Shown here: one piece after another, positions 46,525 through 57,263 of the stretch
Layout: the number at the start of each line of letters is the position of its first letter
Numbering within the stretch: the stretch's first letter is position 1
Origin: Rhizobium sp. Root1212
Lineage (GTDB): Bacteria; Pseudomonadota; Alphaproteobacteria; Rhizobiales; Rhizobiaceae
Direction of reading: 5' to 3'
NCBI RefSeq assembly: GCF_001424985.1
Contig: NZ_LMDA01000025.1
Coordinates: 62,001-126,000, forward strand
Length of the DNA stretch: 64,000 bases
Position numbers and translations under genes: made by a program
The notes under the pieces: model-generated
What the model was told of the DNA's origin: nothing
Database searches by the model: none
What the model saw: only the letters and a program-made list of their open reading frames with translations

Positions 46525-46778
46525 TCCGCATCCTCAATCGGGTTGGTCCGGGCATAATCCCAAGCCTCGGAAAAAGCAAATCGCCCTTCCCCCTCATTCT
46601 ATTAAAGAGCGGCCGTCCCTACTTTGCGAAAGCGCAAATTTCTTCCCGATAGGCTGCCTTCCTGGGCATGAGTTTTCAGCATTTCCGGGCGACATGATAT
46701 GAAGCGACGAAAATCTATTCGGCTGCGACATTTTGCGCTTGCCAAGTCTCCGATATCGCCGTTATCTGAAGCCGATCT
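46525..46778. other. Gap before the glycine riboswitch
   Basis: No gene seen. The minus-strand side carries the promoter of the DUF2946 gene; the plus-strand side must contain the gcv promoter. No clear -35/-10 pair was identified. Confidence 0.5.
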
Positions 46779-46935
46779 TGTTGGGAGAATCCGGCGTTTG
46801 CCGGTGCCGAAGGAGCAACCGCCCCGGAAACTCTCAGGCCAAAGGACCAGCAAGGTGCCGATAGGACTCTGGAGAGAAGCGCTTGCGCTCGCCGAAGGGA
46901 TAACAATCTCAGGCAAAGGGACAGAGGGGGCTCTA
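46779..46935 (+). promoter_or_regulatory. Tandem glycine riboswitch of gcvTHP
   Basis: Two aptamers in series. The first (46779-46854) has TTGGGAGA, GCCGAAGG, CTCTCAGGCCAAAGGACC; the second (46861-46933) has GGAGAGA, GCCGAAGGG, ATCTCAGGCAAAGGGACAG. These are the conserved glycine aptamer blocks. In known cases glycine turns the downstream genes on, so cells oxidise excess glycine. No intrinsic terminator is obvious after aptamer 2; control may be on translation of gcvT. Confidence 0.93.
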
Positions 46936-47001
46936 AGAACGGCGCCGTAAGTGTGCCGACGAGTTGGAGCCGGCGCGTTGCGCCAAACCTGGAGGCCGGA
47001 T

Positions 47002-48141
47002 TTGGACGACCATTCCCTTTTGAAACAGACACCGCTGCACGCCCTGCATCTTTCGCTTGGCGCCCGCATGGTGCCCTTTGCCGGCTATGACATGCCGGTG
47101 CAATATCCCGCCGGCGTCCTGAAGGAACATCTGCACACCCGCGTCGCCGCCGGCCTGTTCGACGTTTCGCATATGGGCCAGATCCGGCTGACGGCGAAAT
47201 CCGGCAAGCTCGAGGATGCGGCGCTGGCGCTGGAAAAGCTCGTTCCCGTCGATATCCTCGGCCTCGGCGAAGGCCGCCAGCGCTATGCCCTCTTCACCAA
47301 TGCTGAAGGCGGTATTCTCGACGACTTGATGGTGGCAAACCGGGGCGATCATCTGTTCCTGGTGGTCAACGCCGCCTGCAAGGACGCCGATTTCGCCCAT
47401 CTCAAGGCCCATCTCGGCGACAGCTGCGATCTCGAAATGCTCGATGATCGCGCGCTGATCGCGTTGCAGGGGCCGCATGCCGTCACCGTGCTCGCCGAAC
47501 TCTGGGCCGATATCGCGCAGATGCGCTTCATGGATGTCGCCGAAGCCGAACTGCATGATGTGCCCTGCATCATCTCCCGCTCTGGCTATACCGGCGAGGA
47601 CGGTTTCGAAATCTCCATCCCCTCATCATCCGCCGAAGATGTCGCCCGCCGCATTCTCGAACATCCCGATGTCCTGCCGATCGGTCTCGGTGCCCGCGAT
47701 TCACTGCGGCTCGAAGCCGGCCTGTGTCTTTACGGCAATGATATCGATACCGGCACGACCCCGGTCGAGGCCGCCCTCGAATGGGCGATACAAAAGGCCC
47801 GCCGCGTCGGCGGGAGCCGCGAAGGCGGCTTTCCGGGCGCAGATGTCATCCTCGGCCAGTTCGCGAATGGCGCAAGCCGCCGCCGCGTGGGCCTGAAGCC
47901 GGAAGGCAAGGCCCCCGTTCGTGGCGGCGCCGTTCTCTTTGCCGATGCCGAGGGGCAGAAAGAGGTCGGCTCCGTCACCTCGGGCGGCTTTGGCCCGAAT
48001 GCGGAATCGCCGGTCGCCATGGGCTATGTCCCGACCGACCTCGCCTCGCCCGGCACCATCCTTTTTGCGGAAGTCCGCGGCAAGTATCTGCCCGTGACCG
48101 TCTCCGCCCTTCCCTTTGTCACCCCAAGCTACAAGCGCTGA
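47002..48141 (+). CDS. gcvT: Glycine cleavage system T protein (aminomethyltransferase)
   Basis: 379 residues. It moves the C1 unit from the H-protein-bound aminomethyl to THF and releases ammonia. Motifs: MVPFAGYDMPVQYP, FDVSHMGQIRL, GYTGEDGFEI and RDSLRLEAGLCLYGND. The start is TTG with TGGAGG seven bases upstream; no ATG suits. First gene after the riboswitch. Confidence 0.95.
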   Translation: MDDHSLLKQTPLHALHLSLGARMVPFAGYDMPVQYPAGVLKEHLHTRVAAGLFDVSHMGQIRLTAKSGKLEDAALALEKLVPVDILGLGEGRQRYALFTNAEGGILDDLMVANRGDHLFLVVNAACKDADFAHLKAHLGDSCDLEMLDDRALIALQGPHAVTVLAELWADIAQMRFMDVAEAELHDVPCIISRSGYTGEDGFEISIPSSSAEDVARRILEHPDVLPIGLGARDSLRLEAGLCLYGNDIDTGTTPVEAALEWAIQKARRVGGSREGGFPGADVILGQFANGASRRRVGLKPEGKAPVRGGAVLFADAEGQKEVGSVTSGGFGPNAESPVAMGYVPTDLASPGTILFAEVRGKYLPVTVSALPFVTPSYKR

Positions 48142-48156
48142 TCAGGAGCTGAACCT

Positions 48157-48519
48157 ATGCTGAAATTTACCGATGAACATGAATGGCTGAAGATCGAAGG
48201 CGACGTGGCAACCGTCGGCATCACCGCGCATGCCGCCGAACAGCTGGGCGACCTGGTTTTCGTCGAACTTCCGGAAGGCGGCTCCGCCTTCGCCAAGGGC
48301 GACACCGCTGCAACCGTCGAATCCGTCAAGGCGGCCTCCGACGTCTATTGTCCGCTTGACGGCGAGATCGTCGAAAGTAACCAGGCCATCGTCGACGACC
48401 CGTCGCTGGTCAACAGCGATCCGCAGGGCGCCGGCTGGTTCTTCAAGCTGAAGCTTGCCGATCCTTCGGCCGTCAATGCGCTGCTCGACGAAGCAGCCTA
48501 CAAGGAGCTTATCGCCTGA
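48157..48519 (+). CDS. gcvH: Glycine cleavage system H protein
   Basis: 120 residues. Lipoyl Lys58 in [14 protein letters not shown]. It shuttles the aminomethyl group between P, T and L proteins. Sits 15 bases after gcvT with CAGGAG upstream; its stop overlaps gcvP by one base. Confidence 0.97.
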   Translation: MLKFTDEHEWLKIEGDVATVGITAHAAEQLGDLVFVELPEGGSAFAKGDTAATVESVKAASDVYCPLDGEIVESNQAIVDDPSLVNSDPQGAGWFFKLKLADPSAVNALLDEAAYKELIA

Positions 48520-51389
48520 TGAGCATGCCGACCGACTTCACCTTTACGGATTACAAGCCGTATGACTTCGCCAACCGGCGGCATATCGGCCCCTCGCCCG
48601 ACGAGATGGCCGCCATGCTCAAGGTCATCGGCTATCCGAGCCTCGATGCGCTGATCGACGACACCGTTCCGCCGTCGATCCGCCAGAAAAGCCCGCTCGA
48701 ATGGGGGGCGCCGATGACCGAGCGCGAAGCGCTCGACAAGATGCGCGAGACCGCCAACCGCAACAAGAAGCTGGTCTCGCTGATCGGCCAGGGTTATTAC
48801 GGCACGATCACGCCGCCGGTCATCCAGCGCAACATTCTGGAAAACCCGGCCTGGTACACGGCCTACACGCCCTACCAGCCGGAAATCAGCCAGGGCCGCC
48901 TCGAAGCGCTGCTCAACTACCAGACCATGGTCTGCGACCTGACCGGCCTCGACGTTGCCAACGCCTCGCTTCTCGATGAGGCGACCGCTGCCGCCGAAGC
49001 CATGGCCATGGCAGAGCGTGTTTCGAAATCGAAGGAAAAGACCTTCTTCGTCGACGAGAGCTGCCATCCGCAGACCATCGCGCTGCTCAAGACCCGCGCG
49101 GAACCGCTGGGCTGGTCCATTCTCGTCGGTGATCCCGACAAGGATCTGGTGGCCGCCGATGTCTTCGGCGCGATCTTCCAGTATCCCGGCACCTACGGCC
49201 ATGTTCGCGATTTCTCGAACCTGATCGCCCGCCTGCACCAGACCGGCGCCATCGCCGTCGTCGCGGCCGACCCGCTGTCGCTGGCGCTCCTGAAGTCGCC
49301 GGGCGAAATGGGCGCCGATATCGCCATCGGCTGCACCCAGCGTTTTGGCGTGCCGGTCGGTTACGGTGGTCCGCATGCCGCCTATATGGCCGTCAAGGAT
49401 GCCTACAAGCGCTCCATGCCGGGCCGTCTTGTCGGTGTTTCCGTCGATGCCCGCGGCAACCGCGCCTATCGCCTCTCGCTCCAGACCCGCGAACAGCACA
49501 TCCGCCGCGAAAAGGCGACGTCGAACATCTGCACCGCGCAGGTTCTGCTCGCCGTTATGGCCTCGATGTATGCCGTGTTCCACGGCCCCAAGGGCATCAA
49601 GGCGATTGCCCAGAGCGTGCACCAGAAGACCGTGCGCCTCGCCATGGGCCTGGAAAAGCTCGGCTATACCGTCGAGCCCGAGGTGTTCTTCGACACGATC
49701 ACCGTCGAAGTCGGCAAGCTGCAGGGCATCATCCTCAAGACCGCGGTCGCCGAGGAAGTGAACCTGCGCAAGATCGGCGACACCAAGATCGGCATCAGTC
49801 TCGACGAGCGCTCGCGCCCGGTCACGCTGGAAGCCGTCTGGCGTGCCTTTGGCGGGGATTTCAAGGTTGAGGAATTCGAGCCGGATTACCGCCTGCCGGA
49901 AGCCCTGCTGCGCACCAGCGAATACCTGATGCACCCGATCTTCCACATGAACCGCGCGGAAAGCGAAATGACCCGCTACATCCGCCGGCTCGCCGACCGC
50001 GACCTCGCGCTCGACCGCTCGATGATCCCGCTCGGTTCCTGCACGATGAAGCTGAATGCGACGGCGGAAATGCTGCCGATCACCTGGCCGGAATTTTCGG
50101 AAATCCATCCCTTCGTGCCTGCGGATCAGGCTGAAGGCTATCGCTATATGATCGACGACCTGTCGCAGAAGCTCTGCGTCATCACAGGTTACGACGCGAT
50201 CTCCATGCAGCCGAACTCAGGCGCACAGGGCGAATATGCAGGCCTTCTGACAATTCGCGCCTACCACCTTGCCCGCGGCGACGACCATCGCGACGTCTGC
50301 CTGATACCGACCTCAGCCCACGGCACCAATCCCGCCTCTGCTCAGATGGCGGGCATGAAGGTCGTGGTCGTCAAGGTCTCGGACAATGGCGACATCGACA
50401 TGGATGATTTCCGCGCCAAGGCGGAGCAGTACGGCCCCAACCTCTCCTGCTGCATGATCACCTACCCCTCGACCCACGGCGTGTTCGAAGAAAACGTCCG
50501 TGAAGTCTGCGAGATCGTCCACAAGCATGGCGGTCAGGTCTACATGGACGGCGCCAACATGAACGCCATGGTCGGCCTTGCCCGCCCCGGCGATATCGGC
50601 GGCGACGTCAGCCACCTCAACCTGCACAAGACCTTCTGCATTCCGCATGGCGGCGGCGGTCCCGGCATGGGCCCGATCGGTGTCAAGGCGCACCTCGCCC
50701 CCTACCTCCCGAGCCACCCGGAAATTCCGGGTCTCGGCGGCACAGGCGCGGTGTCGGCGGCTCCCTTCGGCTCGGCCTCCATCCTGCCGATCTCCTGGAG
50801 CTACTGCCTGATGATGGGTGGCGAAGGCCTGACGCAGGCGACCAAGGTGGCGATCCTCAACGCCAACTACATCGCCGCCCGCCTGAAGGGCGCCTATGAC
50901 GTGCTCTACAAGTCGGCCAAGGGCCGTGTCGCGCACGAGTGCATCATCGATACCCGCCCGCTGGTCGACAGCGCCGGCGTCACCGTTGATGACGTCGCCA
51001 AGCGCCTGATCGACTGCGGCTTCCACGCCCCGACCATGAGCTGGCCGGTGGCCGGCACACTGATGATCGAGCCGACGGAATCCGAAACCAAGGCGGAACT
51101 CGACCGATTCTGCGATGCGATGCTGGCAATCCGCGAGGAAGCCCGCGACATCGAGGAAGGCCGGATGGACCGGGAGAACAACCCGCTCAAGAATGCGCCG
51201 CATACGGTGGAAGACCTGGTCGGCGAGTGGGATCGTCCCTACAGCCGCGAACAGGCCTGCTTCCCGCCGGGTGCCTTCCGCGTCGACAAGTACTGGTCGT
51301 CGGTCAACCGCGTCGACAATGTCTACGGCGATCGCAACCTCGTCTGCACCTGCCCGCCGCTCGAAGAATATGCGGAAGCGGCAGAGTAA
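48519..51389 (+). CDS. gcvP: Glycine dehydrogenase (decarboxylating), P protein
   Basis: 956 residues, the single-chain type combining both halves of split P proteins. PLP Lys704 in [17 protein letters not shown]-terminal half [14 protein letters not shown]. It decarboxylates glycine onto GcvH. The start is an ATG one base overlapping gcvH's stop; a second ATG is at 48525. Confidence 0.97.
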   Translation: MSMPTDFTFTDYKPYDFANRRHIGPSPDEMAAMLKVIGYPSLDALIDDTVPPSIRQKSPLEWGAPMTEREALDKMRETANRNKKLVSLIGQGYYGTITPPVIQRNILENPAWYTAYTPYQPEISQGRLEALLNYQTMVCDLTGLDVANASLLDEATAAAEAMAMAERVSKSKEKTFFVDESCHPQTIALLKTRAEPLGWSILVGDPDKDLVAADVFGAIFQYPGTYGHVRDFSNLIARLHQTGAIAVVAADPLSLALLKSPGEMGADIAIGCTQRFGVPVGYGGPHAAYMAVKDAYKRSMPGRLVGVSVDARGNRAYRLSLQTREQHIRREKATSNICTAQVLLAVMASMYAVFHGPKGIKAIAQSVHQKTVRLAMGLEKLGYTVEPEVFFDTITVEVGKLQGIILKTAVAEEVNLRKIGDTKIGISLDERSRPVTLEAVWRAFGGDFKVEEFEPDYRLPEALLRTSEYLMHPIFHMNRAESEMTRYIRRLADRDLALDRSMIPLGSCTMKLNATAEMLPITWPEFSEIHPFVPADQAEGYRYMIDDLSQKLCVITGYDAISMQPNSGAQGEYAGLLTIRAYHLARGDDHRDVCLIPTSAHGTNPASAQMAGMKVVVVKVSDNGDIDMDDFRAKAEQYGPNLSCCMITYPSTHGVFEENVREVCEIVHKHGGQVYMDGANMNAMVGLARPGDIGGDVSHLNLHKTFCIPHGGGGPGMGPIGVKAHLAPYLPSHPEIPGLGGTGAVSAAPFGSASILPISWSYCLMMGGEGLTQATKVAILNANYIAARLKGAYDVLYKSAKGRVAHECIIDTRPLVDSAGVTVDDVAKRLIDCGFHAPTMSWPVAGTLMIEPTESETKAELDRFCDAMLAIREEARDIEEGRMDRENNPLKNAPHTVEDLVGEWDRPYSREQACFPPGAFRVDKYWSSVNRVDNVYGDRNLVCTCPPLEEYAEAAE

Positions 51390-51402
51390 AGCATGAAATT
51401 TT

Positions 51403-51425
51403 GGCGCGCGGCTCTGTCGCGCGCC
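51403..51425. terminator. Hairpin after gcvP
   Basis: GGCGCGCG and CGCGCGCC flank GCTCTGT; no T-tract, but the 8-base GC stem lies right between convergent genes. Confidence 0.6.
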
Positions 51426-51430
51426 ATCTC

Positions 51431-52930
51431 CTAGCCGCCCTGCTTGGGAGAGGCCGGGAGCGTCACGACGAAGCGGGCGCCATCCTCGAAGCTTGCATCA
51501 AGCTCGATCGAGCCCTTGTGGCTCTCGGCGATACGCTTGGCCAGCGAAAGGCCGATCCCCGTTCCCGGATAATGCGAATCGTCGCGGTGCAGCCGCTGGA
51601 AAACATCGAAAATCTTGGCGGCATAACGCGGATCGACGCCAATGCCGTTGTCCTCGACAACAAGTGTGGCGATGCCTTTCCTCGCCTCGCCATAGATCTT
51701 GACGATCGGCACCACGCCCTCGCGGCGATATTTCACGGCATTGCCGATCAGGTTCTGGCAAAGGCACTTCAACAGTTCGACATCGCCCCGAACCCGCGGC
51801 AGCGCGCCGATATCGATGATCGCACCGGCTTCACTGATGAAGCTGTCGAGATTGGCGATCGCCTCGCGCACCACCTCGGCTAGGCTCACCTGCTGCCAGT
51901 TGGTGATCTGATCGACGATCCGGGCATATTCGAGCAGACTGTTGATCAGCTGGTCCATGCGCCGCGCGCTCTGGCCTAAGTGCTGTGCATAGACTGGCAG
52001 CTCGTCCAGCTGGCCGGCGGCGACGTCCTCGGCGATCATGTCCGAAAACATCGACAGGTGCCGGAGCGGCGCTTTCAGGTCGTGCGAGACGGTCGCGGTG
52101 AACTGGTTCAGGGCTTCGTTCTTGCGTTGCAGCTCCGTGGTCTGCTCCGCAAGCCGGTCCTGCTGCGCCTTCAGGTCCGTAACATCGATGCGCAGGCTGA
52201 CGATGTGGCCGTTGGGGGTCTTGAGGCTTTCTGACCTGATCCAGCGGTCGTCGCCGTGTCGGAAGACATCGGGGCCGGAAGGCGTGCGGTTATTTTGCCG
52301 CCGCCGCTCCAGCCATTCCGCCGCCGCCGGGCTTTCCGGCGGACAATCGAGATAGTTTCCGGCCGCCATGTTTGCTGACAGAATGTCGTTCAGCGTCGCC
52401 CCGACGAAGATGCTGTCGGCGGCCGCGCCGCACATCTCGCGATAGGCGCGGTTATAGAGGATCAGGGTCTCATTTTCGTCGAAGATGGCAAAGCCGACCG
52501 GAACGGCATCGAGCGCCGCATCCGTGGCTAGGGTCAGTGCCCTGCGCCGGCTGTCGCGAGTCAGGATGTGGGTGACATCGCGGATGACGCCGATATAGCC
52601 CTCCGGCATCCCGTCTTCGCCGATCACGCGGCTTCCGGTCAGCTGGCCGTGAAACTCGCTTCGATCCTTGCGGCAATAACGAAAAACGAGGTCATGGATC
52701 GTTTTCGGCGATTGCGACAGGAAGCCGTGTTCCAGAGCAAACCGGTATTCCGCCGCATCGGCATGGAGCAGGGAAAGATGCTGGCCGACGATCTCGCCGC
52801 CGTCATAACCGAACGCCTGGCAACCCGCCGCATTGAGGCCGCGGATCACGCCGTCGCCGTCGCAGAAGACTACCGTCTCGGGGTAGGCCTCATAGAGTGC
52901 GCGCGTAAAATTTTCTTTCGAATACGGCAT
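51431..52930 (-). CDS. PAS-domain sensor histidine kinase
   Basis: 499 residues, no membrane span. Two PAS domains (about 10-120 and 137-250), a coil linker, HisKA with SHDLKAPLR (His283) and HATPase with NLIGNAVKYR, DNGIGV, GTGIGLSLA. It resembles the C-terminal half of bacteriophytochrome-type kinases. No response regulator gene is adjacent, so its partner is unknown. Cytosolic PAS domains suggest sensing light, redox, or small molecules. Confidence 0.87.
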   Translation of the reverse strand: MPYSKENFTRALYEAYPETVVFCDGDGVIRGLNAAGCQAFGYDGGEIVGQHLSLLHADAAEYRFALEHGFLSQSPKTIHDLVFRYCRKDRSEFHGQLTGSRVIGEDGMPEGYIGVIRDVTHILTRDSRRRALTLATDAALDAVPVGFAIFDENETLILYNRAYREMCGAAADSIFVGATLNDILSANMAAGNYLDCPPESPAAAEWLERRRQNNRTPSGPDVFRHGDDRWIRSESLKTPNGHIVSLRIDVTDLKAQQDRLAEQTTELQRKNEALNQFTATVSHDLKAPLRHLSMFSDMIAEDVAAGQLDELPVYAQHLGQSARRMDQLINSLLEYARIVDQITNWQQVSLAEVVREAIANLDSFISEAGAIIDIGALPRVRGDVELLKCLCQNLIGNAVKYRREGVVPIVKIYGEARKGIATLVVEDNGIGVDPRYAAKIFDVFQRLHRDDSHYPGTGIGLSLAKRIAESHKGSIELDASFEDGARFVVTLPASPKQGG

Positions 52931-53030
52931 ATGACCAGCCTGCCCGGAAGAGGAAGACGCTGATCATACACAGGTCCTGAAAATTGCAATACCGCGCGAC
53001 CGGCAGCCTCGCCGTAGCCGGAAAAACCGG

Positions 53031-53423
53031 TTATTCGGCGCGAACCGTAGCGCCGCCGGCAGCGGCAAGCGCCGCAAGATCGGCCGGTTTCAGCTCAACC
53101 GATTCGCCGCAGCCGCAGGCCGACGTCTGGTTCGGATTGTTGAAGGTGAAGCCCGAACGCATCTTCGTGACTTCGAAATCCATGTTGGTTCCAAGGAGGT
53201 AGAGCACGGCTTCCGGGGCGACCCAGACCTGCGCGCCATCGCGCTCGATCAGGTCGTCCTTGGGATTGGGCTCAGTCACCAGATCGACGGCATATTCCAT
53301 GCCGGCGCAGCCGCCCTTCTTGACGGAAACACGGATGCCCCTGGCATCGCCGCCAGCATTTTCGACGATCGCCTTGACGCGGCCGGCAGCCGCATCGCTC
53401 AAGCTCATTATTGCAAAGCCCAT
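53031..53423 (-). CDS. sufA: SufA/IscA-type Fe-S carrier
   Basis: 130 residues. Conserved ligands: the Cys in KGGCAGMEY and CGCG near the end. It holds and delivers clusters built on SufBCD. AAGGAGAATGAGCC before the ATG decides the start. Last gene of the suf operon, 82 bases after sufT. Confidence 0.92.
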   Translation of the reverse strand: MGFAIMSLSDAAAGRVKAIVENAGGDARGIRVSVKKGGCAGMEYAVDLVTEPNPKDDLIERDGAQVWVAPEAVLYLLGTNMDFEVTKMRSGFTFNNPNQTSACGCGESVELKPADLAALAAAGGATVRAE

Positions 53424-53505
53424 CGGCTCATTCTCCTTACACAATCGGGTTCAAGGCCCGATGCTTCCAGAATCAAATGTAGTACCGGTCAGTTAACGGA
53501 TCAAC

Positions 53506-53886
53506 TCAGTACCAGCCGATCGCCACCTGCGCCTCTTCCGACATGCGGTCCGGGCTCCACGGCGGATCGAAGGTCATGGAGACCTCGACGCCCGAAACGC
53601 CCTCGACGGCGCCGACGGCATTTTCCACCCAGCCCGGCATTTCGCCGGCGACGGGGCAGCCCGGAGCGGTCAGCGTCATGGCGATCTTCACCATGCGGTC
53701 GTCTTCGATATCGATCTTGTAGATCAGCCCGAGTTCGAAGATGTCGGCCGGAATTTCCGGGTCGTAGACGGTTTTCAGCGCCGAGATGATGTCGTCGCTG
53801 AGTCGCGCCAGTTCATCGGCAGGAATGGCGGAATGCACGATGCCTTCGCGCACGTCGATCTTGTCTTGCGTCGTATCAAGGCTCAT
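53506..53886 (-). CDS. sufT: SUF-associated DUF59 protein (SufT)
   Basis: 126 residues with the MIP18-like fold (ALKTVYDPEIPADIFELGLIYKIDI; LTAPGCPVAGEMPGWV). The Cys in GCPVA is the conserved residue. It assists Fe-S maturation. AAGGAAGACTGCA before this ATG; an open frame reaching 54030 lies over sufS and is not used. Confidence 0.88.
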   Translation of the reverse strand: MSLDTTQDKIDVREGIVHSAIPADELARLSDDIISALKTVYDPEIPADIFELGLIYKIDIEDDRMVKIAMTLTAPGCPVAGEMPGWVENAVGAVEGVSGVEVSMTFDPPWSPDRMSEEAQVAIGWY

Positions 53887-53897
53887 TGCAGTCTTCC

Positions 53898-55139
53898 TTA
53901 CCCAAAGAATTTCCGGGCCTGATCGAGCGCTTCGACCAGAATGTCTACTTCGGCGCGGGTATTGTAGAGGCCGAAGGATGCACGGCATGTGGAGGTGACG
54001 CCGAAGCGTTTCAAGAGCGGCATGGCGCAATGGGTGCCGGCGCGCACCGCCACCCCTGCCCGATCGATCACCATGGAGACGTCATGGGCATGGATGCCTT
54101 CGAGTTCGAAGGAGAAGATGCCGCCCTTGCCCGGCGCATTGCCGATGACCCGCAGCGAATTGATGGTGGACAGCCGCTCATGGGCATAGGCGGCCAGATC
54201 GGCTTCATGGGCTGCGATTGCGGCGCGGCCGATGTTTTCCATATAGTCCAGCGCATAGCCGAGACCGATCGCCTGAACGATCGGTGGCGTGCCGGCCTCG
54301 AAACGATGCGGCGGCTCATTATAGGTGACCATATCCTCGGTCACTTCGAGGATCATTTCGCCGCCGCCCATGAAGGGCCGCATTTCCTTGAGGCGATCGG
54401 CCTTGCCGTAGAGGACGCCGATGCCGGAGGGGCCATAAAGCTTGTGGCCGGTCATCACATACCAGTCGCAGTCGATGTCCTGCACATCGACCGGCATATG
54501 GACGGCGCCCTGGCTGCCATCGACCAAGACCGGAATGCCACGCTCATGGGCGATACGGCAGATTTCCTTGACCGGAACGACCGTACCCAGTGCATTCGAC
54601 ATATGGGTGATGGCGACGAGCTTCGTCTTGTCCGTCAGGCATTTGACGAAATCGTCGATATGGAAGGTGCCCTCGTCATCGACTGGCGCCCAGACGATCT
54701 TCGCGCCCTGCCGCTCGCGGATGAAATGCCACGGCACGATGTTGGAGTGATGCTCCATGATCGAGATGACGATCTCGTCGCCCTCGCCGATCTTCGGCGT
54801 GCCGTAGCCGTAAGCGACCGTGTTGATCGCCTCCGTCGAGGATTTCGTGAAGACGATGTTGTCGACCGACGGCGCATTCAGGAAGCGGCGCACCTTTTCA
54901 CGTGCGGCTTCATAGGCGTCCGTCGCGGCATTCGAGAGGAAATGCAGGCCGCGATGGACGTTGGCATATTCATTGGAATAGGCATGGGACACGGCATCGA
55001 TGACCGCCTGCGGCTTCTGGGCCGAGGCGCCGTTGTCGAGATAGACGAGCGGCTTGCCGTAGACGGTCCGCGAAAGGATCGGAAAATCCTTGCGGATCGC
55101 TTCAACGTCGTAGGCAGGCGCCGGTACCGTGTGTTCCAT
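53898..55139 (-). CDS. sufS: SufS cysteine desulfurase
   Basis: 413 residues, class II aminotransferase-like. The PLP lysine is in MTGHKLYGPSG, and the catalytic Cys is in RAGTHCAMPL. It gives sulfur to SufBCD. 14 bases downstream of sufD. This is the standard SufS, distinct from the first gene of the operon. Confidence 0.94.
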   Translation of the reverse strand: MEHTVPAPAYDVEAIRKDFPILSRTVYGKPLVYLDNGASAQKPQAVIDAVSHAYSNEYANVHRGLHFLSNAATDAYEAAREKVRRFLNAPSVDNIVFTKSSTEAINTVAYGYGTPKIGEGDEIVISIMEHHSNIVPWHFIRERQGAKIVWAPVDDEGTFHIDDFVKCLTDKTKLVAITHMSNALGTVVPVKEICRIAHERGIPVLVDGSQGAVHMPVDVQDIDCDWYVMTGHKLYGPSGIGVLYGKADRLKEMRPFMGGGEMILEVTEDMVTYNEPPHRFEAGTPPIVQAIGLGYALDYMENIGRAAIAAHEADLAAYAHERLSTINSLRVIGNAPGKGGIFSFELEGIHAHDVSMVIDRAGVAVRAGTHCAMPLLKRFGVTSTCRASFGLYNTRAEVDILVEALDQARKFFG

Positions 55140-55153
55140 GACAAATGTCCAAA

Positions 55154-56428
55154 TCAGGCGTGTTTTTCAAGCCAGGCGGCGATGATCGCTTCGAGCGGCT
55201 CGATGATGGCCTCGTCTTCCAGTTCCTCGACGATCTCGTCGACAAAGGCGTTGACCAGCATGGTGCGCGCCTTAGCCTCGGGAATGCCGCGCGCCATCAG
55301 GTAGTAGAGGTGCATCGGGTTGAGGTCGATCACGGTCGCGCCGTGGCCGCACTGAACGTCGTCGGCGAAGATTTCCAGCTCCGGCTTTGCCGAGAAATCG
55401 GCGTCGTCGGAAAGCAGCAGCGTGTTGCAGGCCATGCGCGCATCGGTCTTCTGGGCATCCGGGGCAACCCGGATCTGGCCCTGGAAGACGCCCTTGGCAC
55501 GGTTCAGCACGACGTTGCGGATGATCTCCGTCGAGGTCGTATGCGGAACGTCGTGGCCGAGCGTGAAGGTCACGTCCGTATGGCTTTCGTCGCCCAGCAG
55601 GTTGATGCCGCGCATCTGGAAGTCGGCGCCCTCACCGGTCGTCACGCCATGGACTTCCTGGCGCACCAGCTTGCCGCCGGCATTGATGACGAAGATACGC
55701 AGCTTGGCATCCGCGCCGAGGTCGAAATTGACTTGACCGAAATGGCTGTCGGCGGAACCCTGCTGCTGCAGGATAATCCAGGTGATCTCGGCGCCTTCGT
55801 CGATGATCAGGTCGCTGACGACGCTGACGAGGCTCGGCGCATCGTTGACCGAGAGGTGACGTTCGATAACGACGGCCTTGGACTTCGCACCGAAGGTCAC
55901 CGGGAAGCGGCTGTGGCTCTGGCCGGCGCTCTGTACCAGCTGCAGTTCGAGCGGCTGTTCCAGCACTGTTTCTGCCGGGATTTCGATCTCGAAACCGTCG
56001 CGGACGAAGGTGCCGTTGATGCGGCCGATGGCGTCATCGGTCCCCCGCTCGACGAGGTCGGCAGCAGCCACGCCTTCGACAAGGCTTTCGCCGTAACGGC
56101 GAATATGGATGCCTTCCGGCGCACCGGAAACATCGGCCTTGCCGTTCAGGACCCGCACGACGGATGAGCCGGCAGCAAGCGGCTCGACACCTTCGGCAAA
56201 GGCCGCGGTATCGAAGGCCGGAACGCTGCGCAGCAGAGCGCGCAGGTCGCTATAGTGCCAGGATTCGATGCGGCGCGTCGGCAGACCTTCGGTCTTCAGG
56301 GCGTTGAGCAGCGCGTCGCGGGCCGAAAGCACCGCGCCGTCGCCCGGCAGTTCGCCAAGCTGGGCGGTATAGGCATCGACGAGAGCCGTCTCTGAGGCCG
56401 TCATCGTGATTGCCGTCTGGATGTTCAT
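55154..56428 (-). CDS. sufD: SufD, Fe-S scaffold subunit
   Basis: 424 residues. Beta-helix core (VIERHLSVNDAPSLVSVVSDLIIDEGAEITW) and a helical end (GIPEAKARTMLVNAFVDEI). It pairs with SufB and SufC. The ATG after GAGGAG at 56428 is used; ten bases follow the sufC stop. Confidence 0.94.
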   Translation of the reverse strand: MNIQTAITMTASETALVDAYTAQLGELPGDGAVLSARDALLNALKTEGLPTRRIESWHYSDLRALLRSVPAFDTAAFAEGVEPLAAGSSVVRVLNGKADVSGAPEGIHIRRYGESLVEGVAAADLVERGTDDAIGRINGTFVRDGFEIEIPAETVLEQPLELQLVQSAGQSHSRFPVTFGAKSKAVVIERHLSVNDAPSLVSVVSDLIIDEGAEITWIILQQQGSADSHFGQVNFDLGADAKLRIFVINAGGKLVRQEVHGVTTGEGADFQMRGINLLGDESHTDVTFTLGHDVPHTTSTEIIRNVVLNRAKGVFQGQIRVAPDAQKTDARMACNTLLLSDDADFSAKPELEIFADDVQCGHGATVIDLNPMHLYYLMARGIPEAKARTMLVNAFVDEIVEELEDEAIIEPLEAIIAAWLEKHA

Positions 56429-56438
56429 GGAAAACTCC

Positions 56439-57194
56439 TCAGGCAGCGGCGCCGATGATGTCGGCGTAACCATTGGCTTCGAGGTCGAGCGCCAGCGACT
56501 TGTCGCCGGACTTGATGACTTGGCCCTTGTAGAGCACGTGGACCGAATCCGGGACGATGTATTCGAGCAGGCGCTGGTAGTGGGTGATGACGATCACGGC
56601 GCGGTCGGGCGAACGCAGCGCATTGACGCCATCGGCAACGATCTTCAGCGCGTCGATGTCGAGGCCGCTATCGGTTTCGTCGAGCACGCAAAGCTGCGGC
56701 TGCAGCAGCGCCATCTGCAGGATTTCGGCGCGCTTCTTCTCACCGCCGGAGAACCCGACGTTCAGCGGGCGCTTCAGCATCTCCGGCGAAATCTTCAGCT
56801 CGGCGGCGGCTTCCTTGACGCGGCGCATGAATTCCGGCGTCGTCAGCTCTTCTTCGCCGCGATACTTGCGCTGCTCGTTCATCGCCACCTTCAGGAATTG
56901 CATGGTGGCGACACCCGGAATTTCGACCGGATACTGGAAGGCAAGGAAAATACCCTTGGCGGCACGCTCGGACGCGTCGAGTTCGAGGATGCTTTCGCCG
57001 TTGTAGAGGATATCGCCTTCGGTGACTTCGTAGTCTTCGCGGCCGGACAGGATGTAGGAGAGCGTCGACTTGCCGGAGCCGTTCGGGCCCATGATGGCCG
57101 CGACTTCGCCAGCCTTCACGGTGAGGTTCAGGCCACGGATGATCTCGGTGCCGTCTTCGGCGATGCGAGCGTGCAGGTTCTTGATTTCAAGCAT
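56439..57194 (-). CDS. sufC: SufC ATPase
   Basis: 251 residues. Walker A GPNGSGKST, signature FSGGEKKRAEI, Walker B LCVLDETDSGLD. It powers SufBD. AAAGGGACGATAGAA before ATG. Confidence 0.96.
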   Translation of the reverse strand: MLEIKNLHARIAEDGTEIIRGLNLTVKAGEVAAIMGPNGSGKSTLSYILSGREDYEVTEGDILYNGESILELDASERAAKGIFLAFQYPVEIPGVATMQFLKVAMNEQRKYRGEEELTTPEFMRRVKEAAAELKISPEMLKRPLNVGFSGGEKKRAEILQMALLQPQLCVLDETDSGLDIDALKIVADGVNALRSPDRAVIVITHYQRLLEYIVPDSVHVLYKGQVIKSGDKSLALDLEANGYADIIGAAA

Positions 57195-57263
57195 TTCTAT
57201 CGTCCCTTTGGAACAAACGGGGATGCGCGCCGGTGCGCGCCGGTTCAAATTCGGTAGCGGCGC

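Noticed and set aside
48498-50108. Minus-strand open frame opposite gcvP
   Set aside because: Shadow of a clear glycine dehydrogenase gene.
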